Counted from the stretch's first letter, positions 14,094 through 23,175 are shown. The stretch is 64,000 nucleotides of DNA from Achromobacter ruhlandii (GCF_902859695.1 NZ_CADIJL010000010.1:62001-126000), one strand, 5' to 3'. A program made the numbers and translations. The notes: generated by a model not told the origin, from the letters alone.

Positions 14094-14455
14094 ACGACGA
14101 GCGTGCCCTACGCGTCCTGCTGGTTGACGACAATGAAATGGGCTCGGAACTGCTGGCCGAATTCCTGGCGCTGTCCGGCCTGGAGGCGCGCTGCGCGGGT
14201 ACCGGCGAAGACGCGCTGCGGCAGGCCGCCACGTTCGCCCCCGAAGCAGTGCTGGTTGACATCCTGCTTCCCGACATGGACGGCTACGAGCTGGCCCGCC
14301 GGCTGCGCGAACGCAATGTGTCATCGCGCATTTACGCCCTGAGCGGCCTGGCGCGGCATGAACGGCACGAAGACGCCTCCGCCCTGTTCGATGGCTGGAT
14401 CGAAAAGCCCGCCGACCCCGATGCGCTGCTGACCGTGCTGCGCCAGGCGGGCTGA
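14090..14455 (+). CDS. Single-domain response regulator of the phytochrome operon
   Basis: A 121-residue receiver domain without output domain. Acidic pair D13/D14 (VLLVDDNEMG), phosphoacceptor D57 (VLVDILLPDMDG), S85 and K106 (WIEKPAD) are all present. The start is TTG at 14090, overlapping the bphP stop (TTGA), with GGAG about nine bases before it; no ATG fits. It is the likely phosphate acceptor from BphP and would have to pass the signal on by protein contact or phosphotransfer, for which the next gene product is a candidate. Confidence 0.9.
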   Translation: MNDERALRVLLVDDNEMGSELLAEFLALSGLEARCAGTGEDALRQAATFAPEAVLVDILLPDMDGYELARRLRERNVSSRIYALSGLARHERHEDASALFDGWIEKPADPDALLTVLRQAG

Positions 14456-14462
14456 CACCGCC

Positions 14463-15113
14463 ATGCAAGTCGATATTTCCGCCCAGGCGCTGGCCGCGCA
14501 AGGCGTAAGGCTGAAGGTGCTGGCGCAGATATTCCCGGTGCTGCGCCACGAGGCCATCGCGCCGCTATCGAATGCCACCTTGGCGGCGGCCATGCTGAGT
14601 CACGCGCCGGAAGGCGCGGATGCCCAGGCGCGGCAGCAGCGCTGCGAACGGCTGGCCGGAGACCTCAACGACATGCTGGAAGACAGCGTCAGCGTGATCC
14701 GCGACCTGGACCAGTGGTTCAGCGACAACGGCGCGACGCTGCCGCTGGCGACGCTGCTCAAGGAATGCCGCAAGCTGCTGTTCTCGCAATTGATGTGGTC
14801 CAAGCGCCGGGTCCGCTGGCCCGAGGACCCGGGCGCGCTCGAACTGCCCGCTTTCAGCAGTCGTTATCTGCTCATGGCCTGGCTGCTGTGCCTGGTGGCC
14901 TGGCTGCCCGAAGGCGCCGAAGTGGAGCTCGACACGGCCGACCCATCGGCATGGCATGCCCGCTTCACCGTGCCCGCGCAGGCGCCGGACGGACCCGCGC
15001 TGTTCGACACGCGCGACATCGAATGGCTGGCCGCCGATTCAGGCTGGCGCTTCGAGCGGCAGCCGCAGAGCTGGTCGTTGCACCGCGCCGCCTCCGGCAA
15101 GGAACCCGCATGA
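14463..15113 (+). CDS. Unrecognised His-box protein (ChpT-like phosphotransfer candidate)
   Basis: A 216-residue protein I cannot assign to a named family. Near the N-terminus it has PVLRHEAIAPLSNATLAAAM; H29-E-x-x-x-P-L copies the pattern of a histidine-kinase H box. A second helical stretch follows (LAGDLNDMLEDSVSVIRDLDQWF), so residues 15-80 could form a dimerising helical hairpin. Residues 100-205 resemble a shrunken kinase ATPase domain in length, but I find no N, G1 or G2 box. That combination is the ChpT-type histidine phosphotransferase plan. It starts 7 bases after the receiver gene and overlaps the heme oxygenase start by four bases. The role is inferred. Confidence 0.75.
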   Translation: MQVDISAQALAAQGVRLKVLAQIFPVLRHEAIAPLSNATLAAAMLSHAPEGADAQARQQRCERLAGDLNDMLEDSVSVIRDLDQWFSDNGATLPLATLLKECRKLLFSQLMWSKRRVRWPEDPGALELPAFSSRYLLMAWLLCLVAWLPEGAEVELDTADPSAWHARFTVPAQAPDGPALFDTRDIEWLAADSGWRFERQPQSWSLHRAASGKEPA

Positions 15114-15691
15114 TCTCCCCGGTGCACCAATTCCTGCGTGATGGCACGCGCGACCGCCACGAGGCCCTGGATCAGGGGCTGGCGCTGGCCGATGGCAACG
15201 TCAGTCCGGCCCGCTATGTGGCGTATCTTCGCGCCATGCTGGGCTGGCTTGAACCGGTGGAAAACCGGCTGTGGCAACTGGACTGGCCCGCCGCGCTGCG
15301 GGCCGAAGAGCGGGACGGAAAGAGCGCGCTGATCCGCGCCGACCTGCGCGCGGCGGGCGACAGCGCGCCGGTTCCGCAATGCCCCGATGCGCCGCGCCCG
15401 CGGGCGGCCGACGCCTATGCGCTGGGCGTGGCCTACGTGGTCGAGGGTTCGCAACTGGGCGGACGCTTCCTGGCCAAGCGGCTCGAAGCCGCCGATCCGC
15501 CGTTGCCGCTGCGCTACCTGCGCGGCTATGGCGATGAGGTCGGGCCACTGTGGAAGGGTTTCCTGCAACACCTGGACGTGGCGGCGCAAGGACAGGAAGC
15601 GCAGGCGCTGAAAGGCGCGCGCGACGCGTTCGACAGCCTCGCCGCCTGGCTGCGGGACCAGGGCGCCCAGCAGAGCCCGGGCCAGCGATAG
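15110..15691 (+). CDS. bphO: Biliverdin-producing heme oxygenase
   Basis: A 193-residue heme oxygenase that opens heme to biliverdin, the phytochrome chromophore. The proximal histidine is H17 in TRDRHEALDQGLAL, and the distal helix carries YVVEGSQLGGRFLAKRL, with the glycine pattern of the family. Length fits bacterial BphO (about 190-200 residues). ATG 15110 overlaps the preceding stop codon (ATGA), showing translational coupling. It is the last gene of the four-gene phytochrome operon; no clear terminator follows before the convergent ABC permease gene. Confidence 0.92.
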   Translation: MISPVHQFLRDGTRDRHEALDQGLALADGNVSPARYVAYLRAMLGWLEPVENRLWQLDWPAALRAEERDGKSALIRADLRAAGDSAPVPQCPDAPRPRAADAYALGVAYVVEGSQLGGRFLAKRLEAADPPLPLRYLRGYGDEVGPLWKGFLQHLDVAAQGQEAQALKGARDAFDSLAAWLRDQGAQQSPGQR

Positions 15692-15734
15692 CCGCCGGAC
15701 CGCGCCAGCGCGCGGCTCCAGGACGGCCAGCGGG

Positions 15735-16529
15735 TCAGATCTTCTCGGTCTCGCCGGACTTCGGCTGCCACTTCATCAAGCGCTTTTCACCGATCCCGAC
15801 GATGTAATCCAGCACCAGCGCGAACGCGGTCAGCACCACGATGCCGGCAAACACCGTGTTGACGTCGAAGGTGCCCTCGGCCTGCAGGATCAGGTAGCCG
15901 ACGCCGCTGGCCGAGCCCAGGTATTCGCCCACCACCGCGCCGACGAAGGCCAGGCCCACCGAGGTGTGCAGACTGGAGAACACCCAGCTGGTGGCCGACG
16001 GCAGGTAGACGTGGCGCAGTAGCTGGCGGCGGCGCGCGCCCAGCATGCGGGCGTTGTCCAGCAGCGTCGGGCTGACTTCGCGCACGCCCTGGTAGACGTT
16101 GAAGAAGACGATGAAGAACACCAGCGTCACCGCCAGCGCCACCTTGGACCAGATGCCGAGCCCGAACCACATGCCGAAGATCGGCGCCAGGATCACGCGC
16201 GGCATCGAGTTGGCCGCCTTGATATAGGGATCGAGGATCGCGCTGGCGCGCGGCGACAGGCCCAGCCACAGGCCGAAGGCCAGGCCGGCTATGGTGCCGA
16301 TGAAAAAGGCCAGCACGGTTTCGGTCAGCGTGACCCACAGGTGGGTGTAGATGTCGGCATTGGTGACGAACCAGGCCCAGATGCGGCCCCACACCTTGAG
16401 GGGCTCGCCGAAGAAGAACGCCACCTTGGAATCGCGCGAGGCGAAATGCCACACGCCCAGGATGACGACGAGCAGCAGCAACTGCCAGAAGCGCAGGCTG
16501 GCGGAACCCGGTTTGAACGACTTGGACAT
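15735..16529 (-). CDS. ABC transporter permease, NitT/TauT (SsuC-like) family
   Basis: A 264-residue inner-membrane permease with about six hydrophobic segments. The EAA-like loop is LLDNARMLGARRRQLLRHVYLP, and GEYLGSASGVGYLI is a family hallmark of SsuC/TauC permeases. It is the last gene of a minus-strand operon with the ATPase (53 bases upstream), the receptor and a CoA transferase. Family members import sulfonates, nitrate, taurine or pyrimidine precursors; the substrate here is not shown. Confidence 0.92.
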   Translation of the reverse strand: MSKSFKPGSASLRFWQLLLLVVILGVWHFASRDSKVAFFFGEPLKVWGRIWAWFVTNADIYTHLWVTLTETVLAFFIGTIAGLAFGLWLGLSPRASAILDPYIKAANSMPRVILAPIFGMWFGLGIWSKVALAVTLVFFIVFFNVYQGVREVSPTLLDNARMLGARRRQLLRHVYLPSATSWVFSSLHTSVGLAFVGAVVGEYLGSASGVGYLILQAEGTFDVNTVFAGIVVLTAFALVLDYIVGIGEKRLMKWQPKSGETEKI

Positions 16530-16581
16530 GGTCAGGGCCTGTTCGATGGGAAGCGGGCGCGGCCTGGATCAGGCAGGGGCC

Positions 16582-17394
16582 TCAGGCCCGCTTCTGTTGT
16601 TGGGCATAGCCCTTGAGCACTTCCTCGCGCAGCACCGCCCAGATGGCCGCGTGCAATTCGACGAAGCGCAGGTTGTTGCGCACTTCGGCCACGTCGCGCG
16701 GACGCGGCAGGTCGATGGCGAACTCGCCGATGGGATGCGTGCCCGGCCCGGCCGACAGCACCACCACGCGGTCGCTCATGGCGATGGCTTCGTCCAGGTC
16801 ATGGGTGATGAACAGCACCGCCTTGCGCTTGGCCATCCACAGGTCCAGCACCTCGTTTTCCATCAGCTGTCGCGTCTGGATGTCGAGCGCCGAGAACGGC
16901 TCGTCCATGAGGATGATGTCGGGGTCGCGGATCAGCGTCTGCGCCAGCATGGCGCGCTTGCGCATGCCGCCCGACATCTGGTGCGGATAGCGGCTCTCGA
17001 AGCCGCCCAGGCCGACGCGGCGCATCCAGTCGCGGCCGCGCTCGAGCGCCTCGTCGCGCGGCACGCCGGCGAAATCCAGCCCGGCCACTACGTTGTCGAG
17101 CGCGCTGCGCCAGGGCAGCAGCGCCTCGCCCTGGAACATGTAGCCGGCGCGCGAATTGATGCCCGACAGCGGCTGGCCGAAGACCTTTACCTGGCCCGAC
17201 GACGGCGCCAGCAGGCCGGCGCTGACGTTGAGCAGGGTGGACTTGCCGCAGCCCGTGGGGCCCACCACCGACACGAACTCGCCCGGCGCGATGGCCAGGC
17301 TCGTGTCGCTGACGGCGGTGTAGCGCTGCGAGCGGTCGTCGCGGGAGACGAAGGTGCAGCTGATGTTTTCCAGCGATAGCGCGGCGTCAGCCAT
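16582..17394 (-). CDS. ABC transporter ATP-binding protein, NitT/TauT (SsuB-like) family
   Basis: A 270-residue ATPase for the neighbouring permease. Walker A is GPTGCGKST near residue 45, the signature is MSGGMRKRAMLAQTLIRDP, and Walker B is IILMDEPFSALD; the switch His is in FITHDLDEAIAMSDR. The start lies inside the end of the receptor gene (8-base overlap), showing translational coupling. No regulatory extension is present. Confidence 0.93.
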   Translation of the reverse strand: MADAALSLENISCTFVSRDDRSQRYTAVSDTSLAIAPGEFVSVVGPTGCGKSTLLNVSAGLLAPSSGQVKVFGQPLSGINSRAGYMFQGEALLPWRSALDNVVAGLDFAGVPRDEALERGRDWMRRVGLGGFESRYPHQMSGGMRKRAMLAQTLIRDPDIILMDEPFSALDIQTRQLMENEVLDLWMAKRKAVLFITHDLDEAIAMSDRVVVLSAGPGTHPIGEFAIDLPRPRDVAEVRNNLRFVELHAAIWAVLREEVLKGYAQQQKRA

Positions 17395-18427
17395 TGGGGT
17401 ACTTCTCGTTGGCGCGGCGGGCGAAATCGTTGGTCCAGACCTTGGACGGATCGATCTTGGCGCCGTCGAAATCCGCCTGGTACGCGGCCAGGGCCTTGAG
17501 CGCGGTGGCGGCGCCGTCCTCGGGGATCATGCCGTCGGGCGACAGGCCCTCGAGGCTCTTGCCGATGGCGGCCTTGTACACCGCCGGGTCGCCCAGCAGG
17601 TAGGTTTCCGGCACGACCTTGGCGATCTCGTCGGGGCCGGCCTTCTGGATCCACTTGTCGGCGCGCACCATGGCGTTGGTGAGCGCCTGCACGGTATTGG
17701 GATTGGCGTCGATGAACGCCTGCGGCGCGTACAGGCAGCCGGCCGGCATGTTGCCGCCGAAGATGTCCTGCGTGTCCTTGAGCGTGCGGGTGTCGACGAT
17801 GATCTGGATGTCGCCCGGCATTTCCAGCATCGACACCACGGGGTCGGTGTTGGAGATGGCGTCGATCTGGCCGCTGCGCAGCGCGGTCACCGCGCCGGCG
17901 CCGGCGCCCACGCCGATGATGGAAACGTCGGAAGCCTTCAGGCCGTGCTTGGCCAGGAAGAAGCTGACCACCATGTTGGTGGACGAGCCCGGCGCCGTCA
18001 CGCCGATCTTCTTGCCCTTGAGGTCGGCCGGGCCCTTGTAGTTGGGCAGGTTCTTCTTGGAGACGCCCACGCCGATCATCGGCGCGCGGCCCTGCAGCAC
18101 GAAGGCGCGGTAGGCCTGGCCCTTCGATTGCATGGCAAGGGTGTGCTCGAACGCGCCCGAGACCACGTCGGCGCTGCCGCCCACCACGGCCTGCAGCGCC
18201 TTGGAGCCGCCGGCAAAGTCGGCGATGGAGACGTCCAGACCCTCGTCCTTGAAGTAACCGCGCGCCTCGGCGATGGACAGCGGCAGGTAATAGATCAGGG
18301 GCTTGCCGCCCACGGCGATCTGGACCTTGGTCTTCTCCAGCTTCTGGGCGCGCACGATGGCGGGGGCCATGCCCATGACGCCGGCGGCGCCGGCCATCTT
18401 GAGCAGATCACGGCGTGTGACTGACAT
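17387..18427 (-). CDS. ABC transporter periplasmic receptor, NitT/TauT family, Tat-type signal
   Basis: A 346-residue solute receptor. The N-terminus VTRRDLLKMAGAAGVMG has a twin-arginine motif followed by a hydrophobic run and an AIVRAQ cleavage region, so export through Tat is likely. The mature part follows the SsuA/TauA/ThiY plan (VQIAVGGKPLIYYLPLSIAE, GYFKDEGLDVSIADFAGG). ATG 18427 is chosen for the GGAG sequence eight bases upstream and the signal peptide that begins there. It overlaps the end of the CoA-transferase gene by 20 bases. The ligand is unknown but its gene neighbour suggests a carboxylic acid. Confidence 0.9.
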   Translation of the reverse strand: MSVTRRDLLKMAGAAGVMGMAPAIVRAQKLEKTKVQIAVGGKPLIYYLPLSIAEARGYFKDEGLDVSIADFAGGSKALQAVVGGSADVVSGAFEHTLAMQSKGQAYRAFVLQGRAPMIGVGVSKKNLPNYKGPADLKGKKIGVTAPGSSTNMVVSFFLAKHGLKASDVSIIGVGAGAGAVTALRSGQIDAISNTDPVVSMLEMPGDIQIIVDTRTLKDTQDIFGGNMPAGCLYAPQAFIDANPNTVQALTNAMVRADKWIQKAGPDEIAKVVPETYLLGDPAVYKAAIGKSLEGLSPDGMIPEDGAATALKALAAYQADFDGAKIDPSKVWTNDFARRANEKYPNG

Positions 18428-19697
18428 GTGTTGTCTCCTTGGGTGCGGGGATACCGATAGCGCCGGTCTGCGCCAGCTTGTCGATAGCCGCTGAATCATA
18501 CCCCAGCGATTTCAGGACTTCCTCGGTATGTTCCCCTAATGACGGACCGATCCAGCGGGTCCCGCCCGGGGTTTCCGAGAGCTTGGGCACCACCGCAGGC
18601 AGCTTGACCGGACTGCCGTCGGCGAAGTGGTGCTGCTCGATCATGCGGCGCGCCAGGAACTGCGGATCGCTGAACATGTCGGCCACGCTGTAGATCTTGC
18701 CGACCGGCACGTCGGCCGCCTTCAGGGTGTTGAGCGCTTCCTCGATGCCGCGGCCATCGCACCATTGCTGGATGGCGCCGTCGATCTCGGCGACCCGGCG
18801 GGCGCGGCCATCGTTGCGCACCAGGTCCGGGGCCGAGGCCAGGTCGTCGCGGCCGATGGCCAGCATCAGGCGGTGGAAGATCGCATCGCCGTTGCCGGCG
18901 ATGACGATGTTCTGGCCGTCGCGCGTGGTGTAGGTGTTGGACGGCACGATGCCGGGCAGCGCGCCGCCGGTGCGTTCGCGCACCACCCCGGCCACGTCGT
19001 ACTCGGGCACCAGGCTTTCCATCATGTTGAACACGGCCTCGTACAAGGCCACGTCGACCATCTGGCCCTGCCCCGCCTGGCACCCTTCGCCCTGCACGCC
19101 GTTCCAGCGCCCGCCGGTGGCGTCGCGGTGGCGCAGCGCCATCATGGCGCCGATCACGCCATGCAGCGCGGCGATTGAATCGCCGATCGAGATGCCGACC
19201 CGCAGCGGCGGCCGGTCGGGATGCCCGGACACGTAGCGCAGGCCGCCCATGGATTCGCCGATGGCGCCGAAGCCCGGCTGATCCTTCATCGGGCCGGTCT
19301 GGCCGTAGCCGGACAGGCGCACCATGATGAGGGCGGGGTTGATGGCGCGCAGCTGCTCAAACCCAAGCCCCCACTTTTCCAACACGCCGGGGCGATAGTT
19401 CTCGACCACCACGTCGGCGTCCAGCGCCAGTTTGCGGGCGATTTCGCGGGCCTCGGGATGCTTGAGATTGAGGGCAATGGATTGCTTGTTGCGGGCCTGC
19501 ACGGTCCACCACAGCGAATTGCCTTCATGCAGGTGGCGCCAGCTGCGGATGGGGTCGCCCCCGCCCGTGCCGTCGGGGCCGTGCGGCGTTTCCACCTTGA
19601 TGACGTCGGCGCCGAATTCGCCGAAGATGCGCGCGGCGAACGGGCCGGCGATGAGCGTGCCGAGTTCCAGGACCTTCAGGCCGGTCAGGGCTGACAT
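18408..19697 (-). CDS. CaiB/BaiF (family III) CoA transferase
   Basis: A 429-residue cytosolic CoA transferase that moves CoA between carboxylic acids. The N-terminal signature LKVLELGTLIAGPFAARIFGEFGADVIKVE and the long two-part interlocked-fold length are typical. The expected catalytic Asp region reads VGISIGDSIAALHGVIGAM. GAGAGGAAG stands before the ATG. It is the first gene of the ABC importer operon and overlaps the receptor gene by 20 bases, which suggests that the imported compound is activated to a CoA thioester on entry. The acid is not identified. Confidence 0.92.
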   Translation of the reverse strand: MSALTGLKVLELGTLIAGPFAARIFGEFGADVIKVETPHGPDGTGGGDPIRSWRHLHEGNSLWWTVQARNKQSIALNLKHPEAREIARKLALDADVVVENYRPGVLEKWGLGFEQLRAINPALIMVRLSGYGQTGPMKDQPGFGAIGESMGGLRYVSGHPDRPPLRVGISIGDSIAALHGVIGAMMALRHRDATGGRWNGVQGEGCQAGQGQMVDVALYEAVFNMMESLVPEYDVAGVVRERTGGALPGIVPSNTYTTRDGQNIVIAGNGDAIFHRLMLAIGRDDLASAPDLVRNDGRARRVAEIDGAIQQWCDGRGIEEALNTLKAADVPVGKIYSVADMFSDPQFLARRMIEQHHFADGSPVKLPAVVPKLSETPGGTRWIGPSLGEHTEEVLKSLGYDSAAIDKLAQTGAIGIPAPKETTHVSHTP

Positions 19698-19793
19698 GTT
19701 GGTTGTCTTCCTCTCGTGGAGGCCGCGCCGCGCGGGCGGGCCGTTTTTCCAATGCCCGCCGGTACATTGCCGGCGCGCTATTGTGGGGGCGTG

Positions 19794-20402
19794 TCAGGTG
19801 GTCTTGCGCTCCATCAGCGCCCAGGCGATGGTGCCGGCGTCCACGTATTCCAGCTCGCTGCCGGCCGGCACGCCGCGCGCCAGGCGCGTGACGCGCAGGC
19901 CGCGTTCACCCAGGGCCTCGCCCAGGAAATGCGCGGTGGTCTCGCCTTCGGCGGTGAAGTTGGTGGCCAGGATGACCTCCTGCACCACGCCGTCGGTGGC
20001 GCGGCGGATGACGCGGTCGAAATCCAGCTCGCGCGGGCCGATGCCCTCGAGCGGCGCCACCCGCCCCATCAACACGTAGTACAGGCCGCGGTAGCCGTGG
20101 CTGGACTCGATCATGTTCTGGTCGGCCGGCGTCTCGACGATGCACAGCAGGGAAGGATCACGCTTGGGATTGGCGCAGGTGGCGCACACATCCTCTTCGG
20201 CGAAGCTGTTGCAACGCGAGCAGTGGCGCAGGTCGCGCACCGCTCCCGCCAACGCGCGTCCGAGCATGTCGGCGCCCTGGGGGTCGTGCTGCAACAGGTG
20301 ATAGGCCATGCGCCGCGCGGAACGCACACCCACGCCGGGCAGGCGCCGCAGCGCCTCGATCAGCGAGACCAGCGGTTCGGGTTCGGGCAGTAGAGGGTCC
20401 AT
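19794..20402 (-). CDS. recR: Recombination mediator protein RecR
   Basis: A 202-residue protein that with RecF/RecO loads RecA onto gapped DNA. It has an N-terminal helix-hairpin-helix ([24 protein letters not shown]), a four-cysteine zinc finger ([16 protein letters not shown] near residue 58), and a Toprim domain with [14 protein letters not shown]. Length matches E. coli RecR (201). The start is ATG 20402, because family members begin at this point; upstream codons have no conserved sequence. The dnaX-ybaB-recR order is conserved in many proteobacteria. Confidence 0.97.
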   Translation of the reverse strand: MDPLLPEPEPLVSLIEALRRLPGVGVRSARRMAYHLLQHDPQGADMLGRALAGAVRDLRHCSRCNSFAEEDVCATCANPKRDPSLLCIVETPADQNMIESSHGYRGLYYVLMGRVAPLEGIGPRELDFDRVIRRATDGVVQEVILATNFTAEGETTAHFLGEALGERGLRVTRLARGVPAGSELEYVDAGTIAWALMERKTT

Positions 20403-20469
20403 GACACGACGGCAACTTGCGGACGGCAAAGGCCGCGCCGCCCGGGGCGGCGGCGGCCGGAACGTTCGA

Positions 20470-20796
20470 TCAGAACGGCAGCTTCATGCCCGGGGGCAGC
20501 GGCATGCCGGCGGTGACGGACGCCATCTTTTCCTGCGAGGTGGCTTCGGCCTTGCGCAGCGCGTCGTTGAAGGCGGCGGCGACCAGGTCTTCCAGCATGT
20601 CCTTGTCGTCGGCCAGCAGCGACGGATCGATTTCGACGCGCTTGACGTCGTGGCGGCAGGTCATGGTGACCTTGACCAGGCCGCCGCCGGAGGCGCCTTC
20701 GACCTGGATCTCGGCCAGCGCGTCCTGCGCCTTCTTCATGTTTTCCTGCATCTGCTGCGCCTGGCGCATCAGGCCGGCCAGTTGTCCTTTCATCAT
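20470..20796 (-). CDS. YbaB/EbfC nucleoid-associated protein
   Basis: A 108-residue DNA-binding protein that coats DNA as a dimer. It shows the family start [24 protein letters not shown], the core [30 protein letters not shown], and the end [14 protein letters not shown]. It lies between dnaX (45 bases upstream) and recR (67 bases downstream), the usual operon position. Confidence 0.96.
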   Translation of the reverse strand: MMKGQLAGLMRQAQQMQENMKKAQDALAEIQVEGASGGGLVKVTMTCRHDVKRVEIDPSLLADDKDMLEDLVAAAFNDALRKAEATSQEKMASVTAGMPLPPGMKLPF

Positions 20797-20841
20797 GATG
20801 GAGCTTCCTTGAACGAGGGAATGTAGGGATTGGCCGGCGCG

Positions 20842-23124
20842 TTACGCGGCGGCGGAGGGAGAGTCGACGTGGCGGATCGAACCGGCCACGACATGGGCGC
20901 CGAAGTCCGCCACCAGCGCCTGCACGAAGGGATCGACGGCGACCGCGTCCTCGGCGGCCTGCTGGCGCGCCGCGCGCTCGGCCTGGGCCACGGCGTGGGC
21001 CGTGGCTTCACCGACCGCGCCGACGTCCACGTCCAGCCGGATGCCCTGGCCGAAGTGTTCGCACAGCACCGTCTGCAGGCGCACGCGGCTTTCGCTTTCC
21101 GCCAGTGTCTTGACGGCCACGCGCAGGATGATGGCATCGCCCTGCACGCCGGCCCATTCACTCTGGCGCGCCAGCTCGGCGGCCAGGCCGGTGACCGGCA
21201 GGCGCGCGGCCAGCTCGGGCCACGCGGCGGAGGTCATGTCGGCCAGGCGCGCGCGCGACTGGCGCTTGCGAGCCGGGGCCGGGCCTTCGCGTCGGGCGGG
21301 AGCCGCCGGCGGGGCGGGCGCGGCCGAGGGCGCGCTGGCCAGCGTTTCGAAATCGTCGTCGGGGTCGGACGTGAAACCGCCGTCGGACGCGAAGCCAGCA
21401 TCAGGCACGAAGCCGCCTTCGGCCTCGAACGGGATTTCTTCGTCGACCCAGGACGGCGGACCGTCGTCATCGGCGGCCGGCGCGACCGCGGCGGCCGCGG
21501 GCGTCACGGCCAGCGGGGCCGACTTGGCGGGCGCCGGGGTGGCGGAGGCATCCGTGGCTGGGGCATCCGCGACGGCGGGCGCGGCACCGGGCGATGCCGT
21601 GGCCGGCACGCTCGGCGCGGCGGTATTCATGGGGGACGACGGCTGGGCAGCGGCGTCGACGGCCGCCTGGGCGGAACCGGCGGCGGTCGGCGCATCTTCC
21701 CAAGGCGGCACGCTGGCAGCGGCCGGCTGGGCGGGCGTGGCGACGGGTGCGGCAACCGGCGCTGCAACAGGCGGCGTGGCCACCGCCGTGGGCGCAACAG
21801 CCGCGGGCGCGGCAGCCGGCGCGGCGTTCGCTTGCGGCACGCTGGCGGGGGAGGACGGCGCGGGGGCTGTCGCCACGGGGGCCGGCGCGGGCGCGACCGG
21901 TTGCGCCACGGGTACGACGCGTTCCACCACCGGCGCGGCGGCGACCGGCGCCGCTTGCGGCGGCTGCGCGGTGGCCACGGCGGGCTCGGCCGTCTGGCGG
22001 GCCGGCGTGGCGGGCGCTTCGATGGCGGTCTGCGGACCGGCGTCACCGTTGAGCGCCAGCATGCGCAGGCAGGCCATGATGAAACCGGCGTACTCGTCCG
22101 GCGCCAGCGTCAGTTCGCCGCGGCTGTGCACCGCCACCGAGTAGAACAGTTGCACAGCGTCGGGATGCAGGGTCTGCGCCAGGCGGGCGATGTCGGCCGC
22201 CAGCGGATCCTCGGCCGGCATCACGCCGGACACGCGCTGCTCGATGGCGACGCGCGACAGCAGCACCGCCAGGTCGGCCAGCGCGCCGGCGTACGACAGG
22301 CCGCGCGTGGCGAGTTCGTCGGCCACCGCCAGCACGCCCTTGGCGTCGCCCGTGGACAAAGCGTCCAGCAGGCGCACCAGGTGGCGCTGGTCGATGGTGC
22401 CGAGCATGCCGCGCACGGCGTCCTCGGTGAGATTGCCGGCGCTATAGGCGATGGCCTGGTCGGTCAGCGACAGCGCGTCGCGCATCGAGCCCGACGCGGC
22501 CTGGCCGATCAGCCGCAGGGCGGGCACTTCGAAGCCGACCTGTTCCTCGCCCAGCACCGCCTGCAGGTGGCCCACGATGGAGTCGGCCGGCATCTGCTTC
22601 AGATTGAATTGCAGGCAGCGCGACAGCACCGTGACCGGGATCTTCTGCGGGTCGGTGGTGGCCAGGATGAATTTGACGTGCGGCGGCGGCTCTTCCAGCG
22701 TCTTGAGCATCGCGTTGAACGCGTGCCCGGTGAGCATGTGCACTTCGTCGATCATGTAGACCTTGAAGCGGCCCGCGCCCGGCGCGTAGACGGCCTGCTC
22801 CAGCAGCTGGGTCATTTCCTCGACGCCGCGGTTGGAGGCCGCGTCCAGTTCGAGGTAGTCGACGAAACGGCCGGCATCGATCTCGGTGCAGGCGCGACAG
22901 ACGCCGCAGGGCTTGGAAGTGATGCCGGTTTCGCAGTTGAGCGATTTGGCCAGGATGCGCGACAGCGTGGTCTTGCCGACGCCGCGGGTGCCGGTGAACA
23001 GCCAGGCGTGGTGCAGGCGCTGGGTGTCGAGCGCATGCGTCAGCGCGCGCACCACGTGATCCTGTCCCACGAGGGTATCGAACGATCGCGGCCGCCACTT
23101 GCGGGCCAGTACCAGATAAGTCAT
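20842..23124 (-). CDS. dnaX: DNA polymerase III subunits tau/gamma
   Basis: A 760-residue clamp-loader ATPase. The start MTYLVLARKWRPRSFDTLVGQDH is the family signature, Walker A is GTRGVGKTTLSR, a zinc motif CETGITSKPCGVCRAC follows, and Walker B is VYMIDEVHML. Residues about 375-590 are a very Ala/Pro/Val-rich low-complexity linker, and the C-terminal part resembles the tau polymerase/helicase-binding domain. I looked for the A-rich slippage site and downstream stop that make gamma in E. coli and did not find one, so probably only the tau form is made. It is first in the dnaX-ybaB-recR operon. Confidence 0.96.
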   Translation of the reverse strand: MTYLVLARKWRPRSFDTLVGQDHVVRALTHALDTQRLHHAWLFTGTRGVGKTTLSRILAKSLNCETGITSKPCGVCRACTEIDAGRFVDYLELDAASNRGVEEMTQLLEQAVYAPGAGRFKVYMIDEVHMLTGHAFNAMLKTLEEPPPHVKFILATTDPQKIPVTVLSRCLQFNLKQMPADSIVGHLQAVLGEEQVGFEVPALRLIGQAASGSMRDALSLTDQAIAYSAGNLTEDAVRGMLGTIDQRHLVRLLDALSTGDAKGVLAVADELATRGLSYAGALADLAVLLSRVAIEQRVSGVMPAEDPLAADIARLAQTLHPDAVQLFYSVAVHSRGELTLAPDEYAGFIMACLRMLALNGDAGPQTAIEAPATPARQTAEPAVATAQPPQAAPVAAAPVVERVVPVAQPVAPAPAPVATAPAPSSPASVPQANAAPAAAPAAVAPTAVATPPVAAPVAAPVATPAQPAAASVPPWEDAPTAAGSAQAAVDAAAQPSSPMNTAAPSVPATASPGAAPAVADAPATDASATPAPAKSAPLAVTPAAAAVAPAADDDGPPSWVDEEIPFEAEGGFVPDAGFASDGGFTSDPDDDFETLASAPSAAPAPPAAPARREGPAPARKRQSRARLADMTSAAWPELAARLPVTGLAAELARQSEWAGVQGDAIILRVAVKTLAESESRVRLQTVLCEHFGQGIRLDVDVGAVGEATAHAVAQAERAARQQAAEDAVAVDPFVQALVADFGAHVVAGSIRHVDSPSAAA

Positions 23125-23175
23125 GGCGGGATTGTAGAGCCTTTGCAAGAGCCTATGCGATTGCCGGCGCGAAAT

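Noticed and set aside
11130-14549. A long minus-strand frame opposite the phytochrome genes
   Set aside because: Translation is low-complexity Arg/Gly/Ala sequence without motifs; the plus-strand genes explain the region fully.
20842-23124. Programmed frameshift in dnaX giving a short gamma subunit
   Set aside because: No A-rich slippery heptamer or suitably placed stop was seen in the linker region.
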